NCBI GenBank assembly: GCA_965199705.1
Contig: OZ241359.1
Location: 1,860,001-1,924,000 of the forward strand
DNA: 64,000 nucleotides
Direction of reading: 5' to 3'
Source: Azophilus sp965199705
GTDB lineage: Bacteria > Pseudomonadota > Gammaproteobacteria > Pseudomonadales > Azotimanducaceae
Shown here: in pieces, positions 1-8,310 of the stretch
Layout of the letters: every line of letters starts with the position of its first letter
Position numbering within the stretch: the first letter of the stretch is position 1
The notes under the pieces: model-generated
Databases searched by the model: none
What the model saw: the letters and a program-made list of their open reading frames with translations, nothing else
Told to the model about the DNA's origin: nothing
Position numbers and translations under genes: made by a program

Positions 1-1
1 C

Positions 2-55
2 CCTGAAGATGGCTGGGTGCAGGGCGGGATGATCTTCCGGCTGGAGCGGCGCTGA
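2..55 (+). CDS. C-terminal tail of an unidentified upstream gene (partial)
   Basis: An open frame enters from the left edge and ends at TGA 53-55. The visible residues read PEDGWVQGGMIFRLERR. The GC-rich codon use fits the neighbouring genes, but 17 residues are too few to assign a family. The next gene starts about 100 bases downstream on the same strand. This is either the real end of a gene or a chance open frame. Confidence 0.35.
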   Translation, partial: PEDGWVQGGMIFRLERR

Positions 56-158
56 AGCCGACGGGCGTCAGCCATTCCGTGGCTGCTCGAACCATCCTGT
101 CCCGAACATCGGCAAGTGCAATGCGGCTGCGACTGACGGCCGGCAGCGACGGCACAGG

Positions 159-884
159 GTGGCGCCCGTGAGCGGCAAGCCGGCGACCGGCGCCGGGAGC
201 TTTGGCGAGCAGGTGATCGGCTTCTTTCGCAGCCTTCGGGCGCCGGCCTCGCTGCCAGAGGATGTGACAGCGCTCAACCCCTATGCGAGCGCGGCTGTCA
301 TGCGCACCGTTTCAGATTTCTACAGCCGGTACTTTTCCGATTCCAACTCGCGCATCTATCTGGTGGGCATCAATCCCGGGCGCTTTGGCGCCGGGGCCAC
401 CGGCATTGCCTTCACCGACTCTGACGCCCTGCGCGCCTGGGGCGTCGAGAGCTCGGCGCCGGAGACACGCGAGCTGAGCGCCGGGTTCATCTCCTCGGTG
501 ATCCAGCAATACGGCGGCCCGGAGCGCTTCTACAGTCATTGTTTCATCACCAGCCTGTGTCCGCTCGGCTTTACCCGATTCGGTCGCAACTACAACTACT
601 ACGATGATGTTCGGCTGCGTGACGCCGTGCTCCCCTGGATGCATGAGACTTTCGCCCGGCAGCAGGCCTTTGGCGCGGCCCGTGTCGCCATCGTGCTTGG
701 CAAGGGCAAGAACCATGACTTCCTGTCGAAGATGAATGCTGCGCTGGGCTTTTTTGACGAGATCATCCCGCTGGAGCATCCGCGATTCATCATGCAGTAT
801 CGACGGCGGCAGATGGAAGCCTACCGCGAACGCTACCTGGACGCCCTGGCCCGGGCGCAGTCGAGACTGTGCGAGAGCAGATAG
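159..884 (+). CDS. Uracil-DNA glycosylase superfamily protein, SMUG2/DUF4918-like
   Basis: Predicted 241-residue cytosolic protein. Residues 70-80 read GINPGRFGAGA, the glycine/asparagine/proline motif of the active-site loop in SMUG-type glycosylases. A C-terminal HPRF motif at about 207-210 sits where the family has its second catalytic loop (HPSP in SMUG1). Between them is an aromatic, Tyr/Asn-rich stretch (NYNYYDD) typical of DUF4918. Members remove uracil or damaged pyrimidines from DNA as the first step of base-excision repair; activity here is inferred. The start is GTG 159; a second in-frame GTG at 168 is behind an AGGG and is about as likely. The gene stands alone, about 70 bases before the carotenoid oxygenase. 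Confidence 0.75.
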   Translation: MAPVSGKPATGAGSFGEQVIGFFRSLRAPASLPEDVTALNPYASAAVMRTVSDFYSRYFSDSNSRIYLVGINPGRFGAGATGIAFTDSDALRAWGVESSAPETRELSAGFISSVIQQYGGPERFYSHCFITSLCPLGFTRFGRNYNYYDDVRLRDAVLPWMHETFARQQAFGAARVAIVLGKGKNHDFLSKMNAALGFFDEIIPLEHPRFIMQYRRRQMEAYRERYLDALARAQSRLCESR

Positions 885-954
885 CCGCAAACCCGCATCA
901 GCCTGCAATCTGCTATGCTTGCGGGCCTTCACTCAACCGCATGAGGGCGTACGC

Positions 955-2358
955 GTGACCACTCCTTTCCCCGACCACCCGCAGCTTGAGGGTAACTTCG
1001 CACCGATTCGCATGGAATGCGATCTTGATGACGTGATCATCCGCGGCGAATTGCCGGCGGATCTCGACATCACCTACTACCGCAACGGGCCTGATCCGCA
1101 GTTTCCACCCAAGGGAGGTCACCACTGGTTTGCCGGCGATGGCATGGTGCATCTGTTTGAAGTCCGGAACGGTCGGATACGTTACCGAAATCGCTGGATG
1201 CGCACGGGGAAGTGGACTCTGGAGCGGCGCGAAGGGCGCAGCCTCTACAACCCGTTCAACCCTATGGAGAACGACCCGATCACGCAGGGCGTCGAGGATG
1301 ACGGTCTGGCGAACACCAACATCGTCTGGCACGGCGGCAAGCTGCTGGCCCTGGAAGAGGGCCATGCGCCCTTCGAGGTGGATCCTCGGACCCTGGACCC
1401 CAGGGGCGCCTGGCGGTTCGAGGAGCGTCTGCAGGGGCCGATGACGGCGCATCCGAAGATTGATCCGAAAACCGGCGAACTGATCTTCTTCGGCTACATG
1501 ACCGGCGGCATGTTCAGCTCGGAAATGAGCTATCAGGTAGTGGACGCCAGTGGTCGCCTGGTGCGCTCGGAACGCTTCGAGGCGCCTTTCCCGAGCATGG
1601 TGCATGACTTCATCGTCACCGACGAGCACGTGGTCTTCCCCATCTTTCCGCTCACCGGCTCCATGCAGCGCGCCATGGGCGGCCAGCCGCCGTTCGCCTG
1701 GGAGCCGGACAAGGGCACCCGCGTTGGCGTGATGCGTCGGGACGGCTCTGTCGCCGACATGCGTTGGTTCGACACCGACCCCTGCTATGTCTTTCACCCG
1801 ATGAACGCCTTTACGGACGGCAATCGCATCGTTGCGCATGTGATGCAATTCGAGGAAGCGCCGCTGTTCCCGCATCTGGATGGCAGCGAACCGGATCCGG
1901 ACAAGGCCTCTGCGCGCCTCTGCGAATGGGTGATTGACCTGGCGGACAACTCCAACGGCATTCAGCGGCGATACCTGGATGACATCACCGGCGAATTTCC
2001 GCGCCTGGACGAACGCTACGCCGGCCTCGGCTATCGCCACGGCTACTATGGAGCGTCCAGCCAGCCTGGTCTTGGCGTCGGCTTCGATATGGTCGCGCAT
2101 CACGACTTTGCCACCGGTGTCCGCGATCACTATCAGCTACCAGCGGGCGACGCCACTGGCGAGCCGGTCTTCGTACCGCGCTCGAAGTCAGCCGCAGAGG
2201 GCGACGGGTATATCGTCAGCGTGGTATATCGGGGCGCGGAGAAGCGCAGCGATCTGGTGTTCCTGGACGCCGGCAATCTTGCGGCTGGGCCCATCGCCTG
2301 CGCCGAACTGCCGCACCGTATCCCCTTCGGGTTCCACGGCAACTGGAAATACAACTGA
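955..2358 (+). CDS. Carotenoid oxygenase (RPE65/CCD family)
   Basis: 467-residue protein of normal family length. It opens with GNFAPI, then RNGPDPQF and WFAGDGMVHLFEV at about residues 60-72, the conserved start of the seven-bladed propeller of carotenoid cleavage dioxygenases. Histidines in MTAHPKID, MVHDFIVT, YVFHPMNA and the C-terminal IPFGFHGNW fit the four iron ligands of the family. Such enzymes cleave carotenoid or stilbene-type double bonds with Fe(II) and O2; the substrate cannot be told from sequence. I chose GTG 955 because GAGGG lies 8 bases upstream and the protein then starts at the family's usual place; the frame is open further upstream over the previous gene. Two perfect hairpins follow the stop. 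Confidence 0.88.
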   Translation: MTTPFPDHPQLEGNFAPIRMECDLDDVIIRGELPADLDITYYRNGPDPQFPPKGGHHWFAGDGMVHLFEVRNGRIRYRNRWMRTGKWTLERREGRSLYNPFNPMENDPITQGVEDDGLANTNIVWHGGKLLALEEGHAPFEVDPRTLDPRGAWRFEERLQGPMTAHPKIDPKTGELIFFGYMTGGMFSSEMSYQVVDASGRLVRSERFEAPFPSMVHDFIVTDEHVVFPIFPLTGSMQRAMGGQPPFAWEPDKGTRVGVMRRDGSVADMRWFDTDPCYVFHPMNAFTDGNRIVAHVMQFEEAPLFPHLDGSEPDPDKASARLCEWVIDLADNSNGIQRRYLDDITGEFPRLDERYAGLGYRHGYYGASSQPGLGVGFDMVAHHDFATGVRDHYQLPAGDATGEPVFVPRSKSAAEGDGYIVSVVYRGAEKRSDLVFLDAGNLAAGPIACAELPHRIPFGFHGNWKYN

Positions 2359-2370
2359 GGTTGGCTGCAT

Positions 2371-2426
2371 CCGGTCGGCGCACCGACCGGGGCTGGATTG
2401 AACAGGGCGGGGCATGGCGCCCCGCC
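2371..2426 (+). terminator. Two tandem perfect hairpins after the carotenoid oxygenase
   Basis: CCGGTCGG at 2371-2378 pairs with CCGACCGG at 2383-2390 around a 4-base loop. GGCGGGGC at 2406-2413 pairs with GCCCCGCC at 2419-2426 around a 5-base loop. Both stems are perfect 8-bp GC-rich helices in the gap between two genes. Neither has a T-run, so intrinsic termination would be weak; 3' end protection is an alternative. Confidence 0.5.
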
Positions 2427-2484
2427 TCGGGCCTGCCCGCATCCTGTGCATGACGCTGGCTGGTCGGGCTGACAGAATCACCGT

Positions 2485-3558
2485 ATGAACGAAGTCCAGG
2501 ACGCCATCGCCCTGCTGGACGCCGACTACGCTCTGGAATGGCGGATTTTTCTCGTGGTCCTGCTGACGGCCGTGGCGCACCAGCTATTGCGCCGTGGCGT
2601 TGCGCGATTGGCCAGACGGGTGGAGACGACCGCCAACTATTACGATGACGCCTTCTGCACGGCTGTTGGCAAGCCACTTGGCTGGTTCGTCTGGCTGCTC
2701 GGCCTGAGTTTCGCAACGCGACTGCTCGCGGACGTCGCTCCCGGAGACTTCTTCGATCAACTGCACCTGCTGCGCGATGTGGGCGTGATTGTCCTGCTGG
2801 CCTGGTTTGCAGTCCGCTTCATCGGACAGATAGAAGCGCATCATCTGGCTACCGATTCCGACGGCCGCCTGGATGCTGCAACCACCCGCGCCATCAGCAA
2901 GATATTGCGGGTTTCGGTGATGATTACGGCAGCGTTGCTCGGTATGCAGGCGCTCGACTTCTCGGTCTCCGGCCTGTTGGCGTTTGGCGGCATCGGCGGC
3001 ATCGCCATCGGTTTCGCCGCCCGTGACCTCCTGGCCAATTTCTTTGGCGCGCTGATGATATTTCTCGACCGACCCTTTGCCATCGGCGACTGGATCCGCT
3101 CACCGGACCGCAACATCGAGGGGACGGTCGAGGAGATTGGCTGGCGCCAGACTCGCATCCGAACCTTCGACCAGCGGCCGCTCTATGTGCCGAACGCGCT
3201 CTTCGGGACCTTGGCCGTCGAGAACCCGTCACGAATGCACAACCGGCGCATCTATGAGACGATCGGCCTGCGCTACGACGACATGGCCTTGATGCCGGCC
3301 ATCGTTGCCGACGTCGAGGCCATGTTGCGGGCACACCCGGAGATCGATCAGGCGCGCACGCTCATGGTCAACTTCGTCACTTTTGGCCCCTCGTCGCTTG
3401 ATTTCTTCGTCTATACGTTCACCAGGACGACCGAGTGGGAGAAATTCCACGTAATCAAGCAGGACGTCCTGTTTCGGATCGCCCGTATCATCGCTGACCA
3501 CGGTGCGGAGATCGCCTTCCCCACGCGCACCCTGCACCTGTCGGAGCCGAGCGCGTGA
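2485..3558 (+). CDS. Small-conductance mechanosensitive channel, MscS family
   Basis: 357-residue inner-membrane protein. Hydrophobic segments lie near residues 18-35, 65-82, 95-112 and 135-150. They are followed by the pore-lining helix region rich in Gly and Ala, with GGIGGIAIGFAARD at about 170-183, and by the MscS beta-domain signature DRPFAIGDWI. The C-terminal alpha/beta domain carries TRIRTFDQRPLYVPN. The family opens on membrane tension to release solutes in hypo-osmotic shock. The gene is the first of three tightly linked cistrons: its TGA overlaps the GTG of the phosphoribosyltransferase. ATG 2485 gives a normal N-terminus. Confidence 0.9.
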   Translation: MNEVQDAIALLDADYALEWRIFLVVLLTAVAHQLLRRGVARLARRVETTANYYDDAFCTAVGKPLGWFVWLLGLSFATRLLADVAPGDFFDQLHLLRDVGVIVLLAWFAVRFIGQIEAHHLATDSDGRLDAATTRAISKILRVSVMITAALLGMQALDFSVSGLLAFGGIGGIAIGFAARDLLANFFGALMIFLDRPFAIGDWIRSPDRNIEGTVEEIGWRQTRIRTFDQRPLYVPNALFGTLAVENPSRMHNRRIYETIGLRYDDMALMPAIVADVEAMLRAHPEIDQARTLMVNFVTFGPSSLDFFVYTFTRTTEWEKFHVIKQDVLFRIARIIADHGAEIAFPTRTLHLSEPSA

Positions 3559-4190
3559 CGACGCCTGTATCGAAACTGCCGGCGGCGCCAGAACGCCTGG
3601 AGCTCGTGGTCAACGCCGAGCAGGTGACCCGCGCCATCGACCGTGTAGCGCTGCGAATCAGCCTGGCGCTGCGCCACGACAATCCGCTGGTGATCTGTGT
3701 CCTGAAAGGCGGCCTGGTTTTCTGCGGCCGGCTACTCACCCGGCTGCATTTTCCTCTGGAACTCGGGTATCTGCATGTGCACCGCTACGGGCAGGGCAGG
3801 GCGGGCGGCGACCTCGCGTGGGCCGCATACCCGACCCCGTCGCCGCACGGCCGCGTGGTTCTGGTGGTGGACGACATCCTCGATCAGGGTGAAACCCTGG
3901 CAGCGGTTCGTGACCGGCTGACGCGGGCGGGCGCGAAATCAGTGCTGACCGCCGTGCTGGTGCGCAAGCAAATTGCCGAAGCCCCGGCCATCGAGGCGGA
4001 CTTCTTCGGCCTTGAATGCCCGGACCGATTTCTGGTCGGCTGTGGCATGGACTATCAGGACTATGGACGCAACCTGCCGGATATCCGCGCCCTGCCGGAT
4101 GAGCTCGGCGAGCCTGGCGAGACTGCAACTGCCGTCACGCCCTTGCGGGAGGCGGCAACGGACGCAATCGACCACGGACGCGATGGCTGA
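3555..4190 (+). CDS. hpt: Hypoxanthine-guanine phosphoribosyltransferase-like protein
   Basis: 211-residue type I phosphoribosyltransferase. The PRPP-binding loop is seen as VVLVVDDILDQGETL at about residues 98-112, the hydrophobic strand plus acidic pair plus Gly-Glu-Thr that defines the family. VICVLKGGLVF at about 46-56 is the PPi loop of HPRT proteins, and VGCGMDYQDYGRNLPDI near the C-terminus is the purine-binding end. It would salvage hypoxanthine or guanine with PRPP. Start GTG 3555 overlaps the MscS stop, and its end overlaps the start of the thioinosine phosphorylase. That pairing fits a route in which the phosphorylase releases hypoxanthine and this enzyme recovers it. The C-terminal 30 residues are not conserved. 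Confidence 0.8.
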   Translation: MTTPVSKLPAAPERLELVVNAEQVTRAIDRVALRISLALRHDNPLVICVLKGGLVFCGRLLTRLHFPLELGYLHVHRYGQGRAGGDLAWAAYPTPSPHGRVVLVVDDILDQGETLAAVRDRLTRAGAKSVLTAVLVRKQIAEAPAIEADFFGLECPDRFLVGCGMDYQDYGRNLPDIRALPDELGEPGETATAVTPLREAATDAIDHGRDG

Positions 4191-4938
4191 TACAGCGCTG
4201 CTCGTCGGTTCGGGCGCCGAAGTCCCGAGCAGCGGCTTCAAGCGCTTGCCTGGCCCCTGCAACACGCCCTATGGCGAAACGGCAGATGGCGTCTATCAGG
4301 GCAAGCTGAGCGGAGAGCCCGTGACGCTGCTGTTCCGACATGGCCAGCCGCGACAACTTGCGCCACACGTCATCAACTATCGCGCCAATCTCTGGTGGTT
4401 GAAACAGAACGGCGCCCGGCGAATCGTTTCCATCTATACAGTTGGCGGCATAGCGCCGGAACTGGCCGACGGCGCGCTGGTTCTGCCGGATCAGGTCATC
4501 GACTATACGTGGGGTCGGGCCCAGACATTCGATGATACGGGCGCCACACATGTGGACTTCGCCAGCCCCTTCGACGCCGACATCAGCGTCGGCCTCGCCT
4601 CTGCCGCCAGCGCTCTGTCGCTGCCCCTGACTGCTGGCGGAACGCTTGGATGCACCCAGGGGCCGAGGCTTGAGAGCGCCGCCGAGGTGGACCGGCTTGA
4701 GCGAGACGGTTGTTCGCTGGTGGGAATGACCGCCATGCCGGAAGCGGCTCTGGCGCGGGAACTGGCGCTGCCGATTGCCGGCCTTTGCATCGTGGTCAAC
4801 CCGGCAGCCGGGCGCGGCTCGCAGCCTGACCGGATGGATCTGTCCGGGCTGATGCAGCACGCCCGCTTGGGGTCCGAGCAGGCCCTTGCCATAGTCGCGG
4901 CCTGGCTGGCGGGGCAGGGGCAGGCGTCGAACGCGTGA
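4183..4938 (+). CDS. S-methyl-5'-thioinosine/thioadenosine phosphorylase (PNP family 2)
   Basis: 251-residue enzyme. HGQPRQLAPHVINYRANLWW matches the family 2 purine nucleoside phosphorylase signature (H-G..H/L..PH.INYRAN). The ribose- and phosphate-binding part is seen in CTQGPRLES.AE and VGMTAMPEA. Gammaproteobacteria often use S-methyl-5'-thioinosine rather than thioadenosine, giving hypoxanthine plus methylthioribose 1-phosphate. The adjacent Hpt-like gene supports that substrate, but sequence alone does not settle it. I start at ATG 4183, inside the last codons of the upstream gene, because the protein then begins TALLVGSGAEV as the family does; the frame is open further upstream only as a shadow. 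Confidence 0.83.
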   Translation: MADTALLVGSGAEVPSSGFKRLPGPCNTPYGETADGVYQGKLSGEPVTLLFRHGQPRQLAPHVINYRANLWWLKQNGARRIVSIYTVGGIAPELADGALVLPDQVIDYTWGRAQTFDDTGATHVDFASPFDADISVGLASAASALSLPLTAGGTLGCTQGPRLESAAEVDRLERDGCSLVGMTAMPEAALARELALPIAGLCIVVNPAAGRGSQPDRMDLSGLMQHARLGSEQALAIVAAWLAGQGQASNA

Positions 4939-5011
4939 GTGGGTTCGGGGCGTTGGCCAGTTGTGCGCAAGCGGCCCCGGGCAGGTCATGCGAGGCGGCC
5001 TGCGCATGTTG

Positions 5012-5017
5012 TATAGT
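5012..5017 (+). promoter_or_regulatory. Possible -10 box for tRNA-Arg / ribB
   Basis: TATAGT lies 42 bases before the mature 5' end of the tRNA. It is the only good -10 match in the gap after the phosphorylase gene. No convincing -35 is seen 16-18 bases upstream, so this is a weak call. Confidence 0.3.
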
Positions 5018-5058
5018 GGCGAAACTTTTCAGCAGTCGAATTCGGCGGCTGTGTCAGA

Positions 5059-5135
5059 GCGCTCGTAGCTCAGCTGGACAGAGCACTGGGCTTCGAACCC
5101 AGGTGTCGGGGGTTCGAATCCTCCCGGGCGCGCCA
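5059..5135 (+). tRNA. tRNA-Arg, anticodon TCG
   Basis: A 77-base cloverleaf. The acceptor GCGCTCG pairs with CGGGCGC (one T-G). The anticodon stem CTGGG/CCCAG encloses loop CTTCGAA with TCG at 5093-5095. The T-arm has GGTTCGAATC, and CCA is encoded at 5133-5135. It reads CGA codons. ribB starts 23 bases downstream on the same strand, so the two may share a transcript. Confidence 0.95.
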
Positions 5136-5158
5136 ATCAATCCGTTCGAGGCAGACTA

Positions 5159-6262
5159 ATGGACAGCCCGATGCCGCAATTTGACGCCGTGGAAAGCGCC
5201 ATTCGGGCCATTGCCGATGGCGAGATGGTTGTCGTGGTGGATGACGACGACCGCGAGAACGAAGGCGATCTCATCATGGCGGCGGCCAAGGCCACCACCG
5301 AGCAGGTGGCTTTCATGATCCGCCACACCAGCGGCATCCTCTGTGCGCCCCTTGATGAGGGCCGCGCCGAGCGACTGCATCTGGAGCCGATGGTGGCCCG
5401 CAACAATGCGCCAATGAGCACGGCGTTCACGATTTCGATCGACTACCGGGAAGGGCTCACCACCGGCATATCGGCGTCTGAACGGGCGGCGACAGTGCAA
5501 GCGCTGGCTGGTGACAACGTGGGCGGTCAGGACTTTGTGCGTCCTGGCCACATCTTTCCCCTGGTAGCGCGGCCCGGCGGCGTTCTGGTGCGTTCCGGGC
5601 ACACGGAAGCGGCGATGGATCTGGCGGAACTGGCTGGCCTGCCGCCGGTGGGGCTGCTTGCCGAGCTGGTCAAGGACGACGGCACAGTGCAGCGATTGCC
5701 GGATCTCTTGCAGTTTGCCGAGGCGCACCAGCTCAAGATCATTACCATCGCTGACCTGATCGCGCACCGGCAGCTGCGCGAACGCCTGGTGGAACGCACC
5801 CGAGAATTCAGCGTCAAGACCCGCATAGGCCGGGCCCGGGCGCTCGCCTACAAGACCCGCTTTGAAGACGCGGAGCATCTCGCCCTGGTGTTTGGCGACG
5901 TGCACGGCGGCGGGCCGGTGCCTGTGCGGATGCACAGGGAAAAGTTGATCGAGGACGTATTCGGCCCGCAGTCAGCGCACGAGCAGAACCTGCTGGATGC
6001 GTCGCTCGACCGCATTCAGGCGTTGGGTGGCAGCGGGGTGGTGATCTACTTGCGGTCTGGATTTGTTGGCGTGCCGCTCGACAGGCTGGAAGCGCAGTCG
6101 CGGCAGGAAGAAAGACGGGCGCAATGGTTGGAGGTCGGCATCGGCGCCCAGATATTGCGCGATCTGGGCCTGAGCCGCATCCGCCCGATTGCCGGGCGCG
6201 AAGTCGGCTTCGTCGGCCTGGATGGTTTCGGCCTCAGCCTGGACGAAACCGAGTTGCTATGA
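5159..6262 (+). CDS. ribB: 3,4-dihydroxy-2-butanone 4-phosphate synthase with degenerate GTP cyclohydrolase II domain
   Basis: 367 residues in two domains. Residues 8-205 are DHBP synthase: VVVVDDDDRENEGDLIMAA holds the acidic metal-binding loop, followed by RHTSGILC and the TEAAMDLAELAGL end with its catalytic His (SGHTEAA). It makes the four-carbon unit of riboflavin from ribulose 5-phosphate. Residues 210-367 follow the fold of GTP cyclohydrolase II, but the three zinc-binding cysteines and the surrounding CxTGD/RCDCG motif are missing, so that half should not hydrolyse GTP. This matches the RibB-X arrangement known in gammaproteobacteria. GAGG sits 7 bases before ATG 5159; ATG 5171 is an alternative. 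The 3' end overlaps the convergent flavin monooxygenase by 6 bases. Confidence 0.9.
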   Translation: MDSPMPQFDAVESAIRAIADGEMVVVVDDDDRENEGDLIMAAAKATTEQVAFMIRHTSGILCAPLDEGRAERLHLEPMVARNNAPMSTAFTISIDYREGLTTGISASERAATVQALAGDNVGGQDFVRPGHIFPLVARPGGVLVRSGHTEAAMDLAELAGLPPVGLLAELVKDDGTVQRLPDLLQFAEAHQLKIITIADLIAHRQLRERLVERTREFSVKTRIGRARALAYKTRFEDAEHLALVFGDVHGGGPVPVRMHREKLIEDVFGPQSAHEQNLLDASLDRIQALGGSGVVIYLRSGFVGVPLDRLEAQSRQEERRAQWLEVGIGAQILRDLGLSRIRPIAGREVGFVGLDGFGLSLDETELL

Positions 6263-7498
6263 GGCGCTGACCGCCCGGGACGCGGGGCGCCCGACCACAC
6301 CGGCAACCATATCCTGCGCTTCCTTGCTCGACTTCTGCGTTGGCCTCTGACGGGCCGTATAGTTATGCGGTTCGGTGTCGATGTCTTCGAGTTCTGTCTC
6401 GCCGGCAAGCACGCTCGCCTTCCACGCCTCCTGTTCGCTGTGACGATCCCGAAACTCGGGCATCACTTCGCGGGCAAAGCGCGTGAGGCTGTCGCAGATG
6501 TCTTCGTGTGTGTTCTTTCCAGCTTGATTCAGCAGGATGACCTGATCGACACGGGCGGCTTCCAGCTCCTTCAGCCGCTCACGAATGGTGGCGGGTGATC
6601 CGATCAGCTCGCTGCCACCGCGCTTCTGCCCAGCCGGTGTCTGCTTCCATGCCTGATAGCGCTCCCAGAGATTGACCTTGCCCGGCTCGAACGGACCTTC
6701 CCGGTTGTACAGCGTCAGGGCGAATTGAAAGAAGGTCCAACCATCCGCCTTGCGCCAGGCTTCTTCGTCCGTCTCCGCGCACATGAAGCCGCTGACCACG
6801 GCGATATTGGGGTTGGCCTGGTAGTCGCAGAGCTTTTCCTGATGGTGCAGGAAGGTGTTGTAGTAGGCGTTGACCCAGGCGCGGGCGGCGGCCAGATCAA
6901 CAAACTTGAAGCAGAGCGCGCCCATGCCGCGATGCGCCGAATAGCGGATCGTATCCAGTTGCGAGCAGGCCACCCAGAGCGGTGGATGCGGCTTTTGCAG
7001 GGGTTTCGGCAAGACCGCGCGCGCCGGAAACTTGAAATACTCGCCATCGTATTCCCAACCGTGGTTCCAGAACATGGGCAGCGTGCAGCGCACGGCGTCT
7101 TCCCAGATATCGCGCTTGTCGCGAAATCTCAGGTTGAAGGGATGCAGTTCGGTGACCGAAGAGCCTTCGCCAAGACCCAGTTCCACGCGGCCATTGGAAA
7201 CCAGATCCAGGGTGGCGACCTTCTCCGCCACTCTGGCCGGGTGATTGGTGGTTAACTGAATGATGCCGTGGCCGAGGCGAATCTGGCGTGTGCGCTGGCT
7301 GGCGGCGGCGAGAAATACCTCCGGCGCCGAAGAGTGGGAGTATTCCTCCAGAAAGTGATGCTCCACTTCCCAGGCGTAGTCATAGCCGAGCCGGTCGGCC
7401 AGCTCGATCTGTTCCAGGGATTGCTGGATCAGACGGTGTTCGCTGTCCGGCGCCCAGTTCCGGGGCAGTTGATGTTCATAGAAGAGGCCGAATTTCAT
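6257..7498 (-). CDS. LLM-class flavin-dependent oxidoreductase (luciferase-like monooxygenase)
   Basis: 413-residue TIM-barrel flavoenzyme. The N-terminus MKFGLFYEHQLPR, then DYAWEVEHHF at about 39-48, is the bacterial-luciferase fold start. IRLGHGIIQLTTNHPARVAEKVATLD matches the F420/FMN-binding region (split here over the barrel), and ELGLGEG follows. These enzymes use FMNH2 or F420H2 with O2 or a hydride acceptor; the substrate is unknown. It is the last gene of a three-gene minus-strand operon: its ATG overlaps the DUF169 stop by 4 bases (ATGA). The C-terminal 60 residues are low complexity and probably flexible. Confidence 0.85.
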   Translation of the reverse strand: MKFGLFYEHQLPRNWAPDSEHRLIQQSLEQIELADRLGYDYAWEVEHHFLEEYSHSSAPEVFLAAASQRTRQIRLGHGIIQLTTNHPARVAEKVATLDLVSNGRVELGLGEGSSVTELHPFNLRFRDKRDIWEDAVRCTLPMFWNHGWEYDGEYFKFPARAVLPKPLQKPHPPLWVACSQLDTIRYSAHRGMGALCFKFVDLAAARAWVNAYYNTFLHHQEKLCDYQANPNIAVVSGFMCAETDEEAWRKADGWTFFQFALTLYNREGPFEPGKVNLWERYQAWKQTPAGQKRGGSELIGSPATIRERLKELEAARVDQVILLNQAGKNTHEDICDSLTRFAREVMPEFRDRHSEQEAWKASVLAGETELEDIDTEPHNYTARQRPTQKSSKEAQDMVAGVVGRPASRAVSAS

Positions 7499-8310
7499 GA
7501 CTGCGCCGCCTTGTTGTCAGGTTGATAGCTTACGCCCATGCCGGCGCGCGCATCAGTGTTCACGCCGTAGGGCGCGATCGGGTAGCGCAGGCCGTTTCGC
7601 GACAGCGCATCCAGCCCGGCAATCACCTTGGGCAAGAACCTTGGCGGCAGCGCCATCAGCAGCTCGTCTTCCATCACGCCGCCATAGCGACGCTCTGCAA
7701 AACAGGGAATCGACAGGCTCGGTTCGCCAGTGGCCAGAGCCCGGCCCCAGGAGTCGGCGCAGGAGGATTCGCCGACACAGCCCCAGTTGAGCTTGCGATA
7801 GCCGCTCCATTGCAGGCCATTGATGAACAGGATCATCTGCGCTGGCGTTGCGTAGATCAGGCAGATGTCCGGCGGATTGAGCCGGGCGCTCGCCAGCGGG
7901 CTCACGGCCATCGCCTCGTAGCGGCCATGCGGCACTACGTCCATGGCCGCCTGATGCGCGCTGGCATCTGCCGAATCGGCATACCAGACTCCTACCATGC
8001 GCTCGCCGGAGAGCCATTCTTCGCTGCGCGGATGCAGGCCGATGACCGTGCTGCACTGGGCCCCCACCAGATCGTTTGCGGTGATGCCAACCGTCCAGCC
8101 GTTGCGTGCGGCCTGGCCGACGATCTGGTCGGTGGTGTGAATCGAATCAGGCCGTCTCAGGCGCGGCACCTCGGCCATTTCCGCCTCGCTGGCGAAGAGC
8201 TTCATGCCGATAGGCGTAGTGCGCAGCCGCAGCAATCGGTTCAGATCCGCCACCAGCGCCGGCCAGTCAAAGACGTCCTGGTCGCTGGCGATGATGGCGT
8301 TTTCAGCCAT
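7495..8310 (-). CDS. DUF169 family protein
   Basis: 271-residue protein of the DUF169 (COG2043) family, function unknown. Diagnostic parts are TTPIGMKLF, the cysteine-bearing NDLVGAQCSTVIGL, PPDICLIYATPAQM, and a Cys-rich segment WGCVGESSCADSWG, then SIPCFAERRYGGVMEDELLMALP. The conserved cysteines suggest a metal or redox cofactor; this is inference. I chose ATG 8310, with GGAG 6 bases upstream, over ATG 8316, which would touch the same GGAG. It overlaps the hydratase stop upstream by 8 bases and the monooxygenase start downstream by 4, so the three are probably translated together. Confidence 0.8.
   Translation of the reverse strand: MAENAIIASDQDVFDWPALVADLNRLLRLRTTPIGMKLFASEAEMAEVPRLRRPDSIHTTDQIVGQAARNGWTVGITANDLVGAQCSTVIGLHPRSEEWLSGERMVGVWYADSADASAHQAAMDVVPHGRYEAMAVSPLASARLNPPDICLIYATPAQMILFINGLQWSGYRKLNWGCVGESSCADSWGRALATGEPSLSIPCFAERRYGGVMEDELLMALPPRFLPKVIAGLDALSRNGLRYPIAPYGVNTDARAGMGVSYQPDNKAAQS

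Noticed and set aside
913..2130. Minus-strand open frame (405 codons) opposite the carotenoid oxygenase
   Set aside because: No domain and shadowed by a gene with family motifs and a ribosome site.
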